A stretch of 5,955 nucleotides of DNA, from the NCBI GenBank assembly GCA_026225435.1, contig JAMFST010000722.1, positions 1 through 5,955 of the forward strand, in the 5' to 3' direction. Shown here piece after piece: positions 3,838-5,955 of the stretch; positions within the stretch are counted from its first letter, which is position 1; each line of letters opens with the position of its first letter. The notes below the pieces were generated by a model. It was given only the letters and a program-made list of their open reading frames with translations. It was not told where the DNA came from and did not search any database. A program made the position numbers and the translations under genes. The stretch is from Labilithrix luteola. GTDB taxonomy: Bacteria; Myxococcota_A; Polyangia; Polyangiales; Polyangiaceae.

Positions 3838-5955
3838 CTACTTCTTGAACAGTTTTCCGAACAGCTGCGCGGCGGCTGCCGGCGGTGGCTTGGTGGAGCC
3901 GCGCCCGCCCGGCGCCTTCGAGTCGCGCCGCATGTTGTGCAGGCGGATCTCGCGCGCCGAGTCGATGTTGCGCGGGTTGAGATCGACCGAGAGGCGAAAG
4001 TCGTTCATCGCGTCGCGTTCCTTCCCCAGGCGCTTCCACAGCATCGCCCGGTAGTAGACCGCCTTCTCGAACTTGGGATTCTTGTTCAGCGCCTCGGTGA
4101 GCATGGCGATGCGCCGCATCGTCGAGTCCTCGTCCTGGTTCTCCGGCTTCATCGCCTCGAGCCAGGCGAGCGCGGCCAGGTACTCCGGCTGATCCGGATC
4201 GGCGGCCATCGCCTTCTTCACCAGCTCCTCGGCCTTCTTGTTGTCGCCGCGCTTGAGGAAGTGCTCCGCCTTCTGGAAGTCGGTGGCCGCGCCCAGGAGG
4301 ATGGCCATCTTCTCCTGGTCGTCCGGCGTCGCGCCCCCTTCGCGCAGGAGGTGCATGTATTCTGCACGGCGCTTGGGATCGATGAGCGTCGAGTGCGCTT
4401 CGCCGATGTACGAGAACACCCGGGAGCACTCGCTGCGCACGTCGGCGAGGACCGCCGGCAGGCGATCGGGGTGCCAGATCTTGGCGAGCGAGACGAAGGC
4501 CGCCTGGATCTCCTCGCTGGTGGCCATCTGGGCGACGCCGAGGATCTCGAAGTAGTTCGACGAGCCGATGCTGCCGGCCTTGTCGACGATGCGCTGGCGC
4601 ACCGCCGCCTGCTCCGGGGTGAGCGGCGGCTTGGACGCGGGCCCAGGGGCGCGCGAGCTCGACGACGGCGGGATCATCGATCGCGACGACGGCGCGGAAG
4701 GGGGCGAGGAGAGACGGTTGAACGAGCCGACCGAGCCGGGCGCATTCGGCGACACCGGCGTCGGCGGCGCAGAGATGCGGCTCGAGGACGGGACCGAAGG
4801 CGGCTTCGAGCCGCGACCGGACGGAGGCGGCGACGACATGCTGTGCGACGACGACGGAGCGGCGGGGGCCGACGACGGCGGCGGCGAGCGGATCGACGAC
4901 GGGATCGGCGTCATGCCGCCGGCGCCACCACCACCCATCGACGACGCAGGCATCGGCGGCGGGGGCGCGGACGGCGCGGCCTGCGACGGGGTGTACGCCG
5001 GCACCAGCGGATGGTGCTCGCTCGACACCGCGCCGAGCCGCCCCGGCATGGGCGTGGCGATGCGCCCGTCGATGCGGACGATGGGCGCGTGGTGCTCCTC
5101 CACCGCGGCGCGCGGCAGGCCCGTCGTGGTCTTGCTCTTGGCCAGCTGCACCCGCGCGACCTGCGTGCCCGGGCTGTTCTGCGTCGAGGGGATCGGCGTC
5201 ATGGCGCCCGGCATGCTCGACGCCGTCGCGCTGGCCGGCATGCTGGAGTTCGCCACCGGCATGGTGCTCGAGCTGGGGGCGGCCGGCACCTCCTCCTCCC
5301 CGTCGTCGGTCGCCATCACCATCTGCAGCTGCTTGGTGATGAGCAGGCAGTAGAGGAGCAGCTGCCCCACGCTGGGCGTGACGTGCGGGTTGGTGGTGAG
5401 GTCGCCGAGACGCATCGGGCGCGTCCGCAGATCGCTCACCAGGTCGCTCTCGGCCGGTGCCAGGTCGAGGCGCTCGACCACCGCTCGCTCGGCCAGCTTC
5501 ACCGCGTTGCCGCCGAGACGGGTCAGCGCCACGTTCACGTGGTCCCAGGAGGGGAAGTCGCGGACCGAGCTCCACACCAGCGGCAGCGGGTCGATCATCG
5601 TCACCGGCGCCGGCCCGTAGTCGGCCAGGAGGTCGACCCCGTCGAAGTACGCGAAGGTTGTCTCCGGCGGCCAATTGAACAAATGTTCGATCTTCTGCGT
5701 GATCTGCCGGGCGAGTCCGATGCGCAGGGTGGCCTCGTCGATGAGGCCCATCTCGAGGTAGGTCTGCCCGGCGAGCTTGGGATTGCCGGCGGCCACCTGC
5801 TCGTCGAAGCGCACCTGGGCCCGCGCGAGCCCCTCCTCGCCCATCAGCCCCTCGTAGGCGAGCAGCTCGCCGAGGCGCCCGATGGGATCCTTCACCTTCG
5901 CCTTGGCGGGAAATCCGCGGACGACGAAGATCGTGGCGGTCTCCCCGGAGGGCGC
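3838..5955 (-). CDS. J-domain (DnaJ-like) protein with PATAN/DUF4388-like N-terminus, Ser/Pro linker and TPRs (5' end outside window)
   Basis: A probably cytoplasmic scaffold or co-chaperone. Numbering uses the GTG at 5895 as residue 1, but the frame is open to the edge and the 20 upstream codons read GETATIFVVRGFPAKAK just before VKDPIGRLGELLAYEGL. That looks like the '...G...ifv..G.p..a......rLGelL...G' pattern of DUF4388/PATAN-type domains in myxobacteria, so the true start is probably beyond the window. Residues 1-195 are helical with two LGELLAYEGL / YLEMGLIDEATL-like repeats. Residues ~202-428 are a low-complexity Ser/Pro/Ala/Gly linker. Residues ~447-517 form the J domain: NYFEILGVAQMATSEEIQAA, then WHPDRLP with the Hsp70-activating HPD motif at 475-477, then LIDPKRRAEYMHLL. 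Residues ~538-645 hold about three TPR-like helical pairs (e.g. AEHFLKRGDNKKAEELVKKA; YYRAMLWKRLGKERDAMNDF). The tail is basic (FGKLFKK). There is no signal peptide or zinc-finger region, so it is not a classical DnaJ. The Hsp70 partner is unknown. It ends 27 nt before the glycosyltransferase gene. Confidence 0.88.
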   Translation of the reverse strand, partial: APSGETATIFVVRGFPAKAKVKDPIGRLGELLAYEGLMGEEGLARAQVRFDEQVAAGNPKLAGQTYLEMGLIDEATLRIGLARQITQKIEHLFNWPPETTFAYFDGVDLLADYGPAPVTMIDPLPLVWSSVRDFPSWDHVNVALTRLGGNAVKLAERAVVERLDLAPAESDLVSDLRTRPMRLGDLTTNPHVTPSVGQLLLYCLLITKQLQMVMATDDGEEEVPAAPSSSTMPVANSSMPASATASSMPGAMTPIPSTQNSPGTQVARVQLAKSKTTTGLPRAAVEEHHAPIVRIDGRIATPMPGRLGAVSSEHHPLVPAYTPSQAAPSAPPPPMPASSMGGGGAGGMTPIPSSIRSPPPSSAPAAPSSSHSMSSPPPSGRGSKPPSVPSSSRISAPPTPVSPNAPGSVGSFNRLSSPPSAPSSRSMIPPSSSSRAPGPASKPPLTPEQAAVRQRIVDKAGSIGSSNYFEILGVAQMATSEEIQAAFVSLAKIWHPDRLPAVLADVRSECSRVFSYIGEAHSTLIDPKRRAEYMHLLREGGATPDDQEKMAILLGAATDFQKAEHFLKRGDNKKAEELVKKAMAADPDQPEYLAALAWLEAMKPENQDEDSTMRRIAMLTEALNKNPKFEKAVYYRAMLWKRLGKERDAMNDFRLSVDLNPRNIDSAREIRLHNMRRDSKAPGGRGSTKPPPAAAAQLFGKLFKK
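4612..5292 (-). repeat. Low-complexity Ser/Pro/Ala linker coding region inside the J-domain protein
   Basis: About 227 residues between the N-terminal domain and the J domain are nearly free of predicted structure and rich in Ser, Pro, Ala, Gly and Met. Short degenerate repeats are visible: TMPVANSSMPASATASSMPG near residues 211-230, and MTPIPS twice (232-237 at 5202-5185; 328-333 at 4914-4897), encoded by near-identical DNA sharing a 14-base stretch. A less biased island, VARVQLAKSKTTTGLPRAAV through RIDGRIATPMPGRLG (about 246-287), interrupts it. The stretch also produces a long Asp/Gly-rich open frame on the opposite strand, which is an artefact of the TCG/CCG-rich codons. Confidence 0.8.

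Noticed and set aside
4568..5353. Plus-strand 261-codon Asp/Gly-rich open frame
   Set aside because: It is the antisense of the Ser/Pro-rich linker (TCG and CCG codons read backwards as CGA/CGG and shifted GAC/GGC), so its composition is explained by the real gene.
3140..5674. Long 844-codon open frame on the minus strand spanning both the J-protein and the glycosyltransferase genes
   Set aside because: It is out of frame with two clearly recognisable proteins, rich in Arg/Ala/Gly with no domain pattern, and typical of shadow frames in high-GC DNA.

Overview
This GC-rich window (roughly 70% G+C, strong G/C bias at third codon positions) carries four tightly packed genes, all on the minus strand. 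There are no RNA genes, mobile elements or CRISPR arrays. The style suggests a Gram-negative, large-genome bacterium, most likely of the Myxococcota. The clues are a J-domain protein with a long Ser/Pro-rich linker and TPRs, a typical ECF sigma factor, and a two-part protein with a Cys-containing N-terminal module, Pro-rich linker and a putative outer-membrane barrel ending in Phe. The taxonomic call is an inference from protein style.

In transcription order (right to left): (1) 5955-3838, a J-domain/TPR protein with a PATAN/DUF4388-like N-terminus. Its true start lies beyond the right edge, because the frame stays open and meaningful upstream of the first obvious GTG at 5895. (2) 3810-1462, a polytopic GT-C-type glycosyltransferase clearly related to the mycobacterial AftB / 'ZomB' family. 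It carries an extra ~165-residue C-terminal module made of three Cys-paired repeats resembling bacterial jacalin-like or lectin-like modules. (3) 1452-544, a probable secreted or outer-membrane protein with a Pro-rich linker and a C-terminal barrel. (4) 547-1, an ECF RNA polymerase sigma factor cut by the left edge inside its region-4 helix-turn-helix.

The gaps are 27 nt, 9 nt and a 3-nt overlap, so the four genes probably form one operon. No intergenic space is large enough for an ordinary promoter or terminator. A reasonable reading is a cell-envelope locus: a cytoplasmic J/TPR scaffold, a membrane glycosyltransferase with an extracytoplasmic binding module, a candidate outer-membrane protein, and a co-translated sigma factor that may regulate this or other envelope genes. 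The functional link is inferred from gene order only.

The most notable observation is the fusion of an AftB-like glycosyltransferase with a three-unit Cys-repeat module in an apparently Gram-negative organism. Such an organism is not expected to make arabinogalactan, so the acceptor is unknown.
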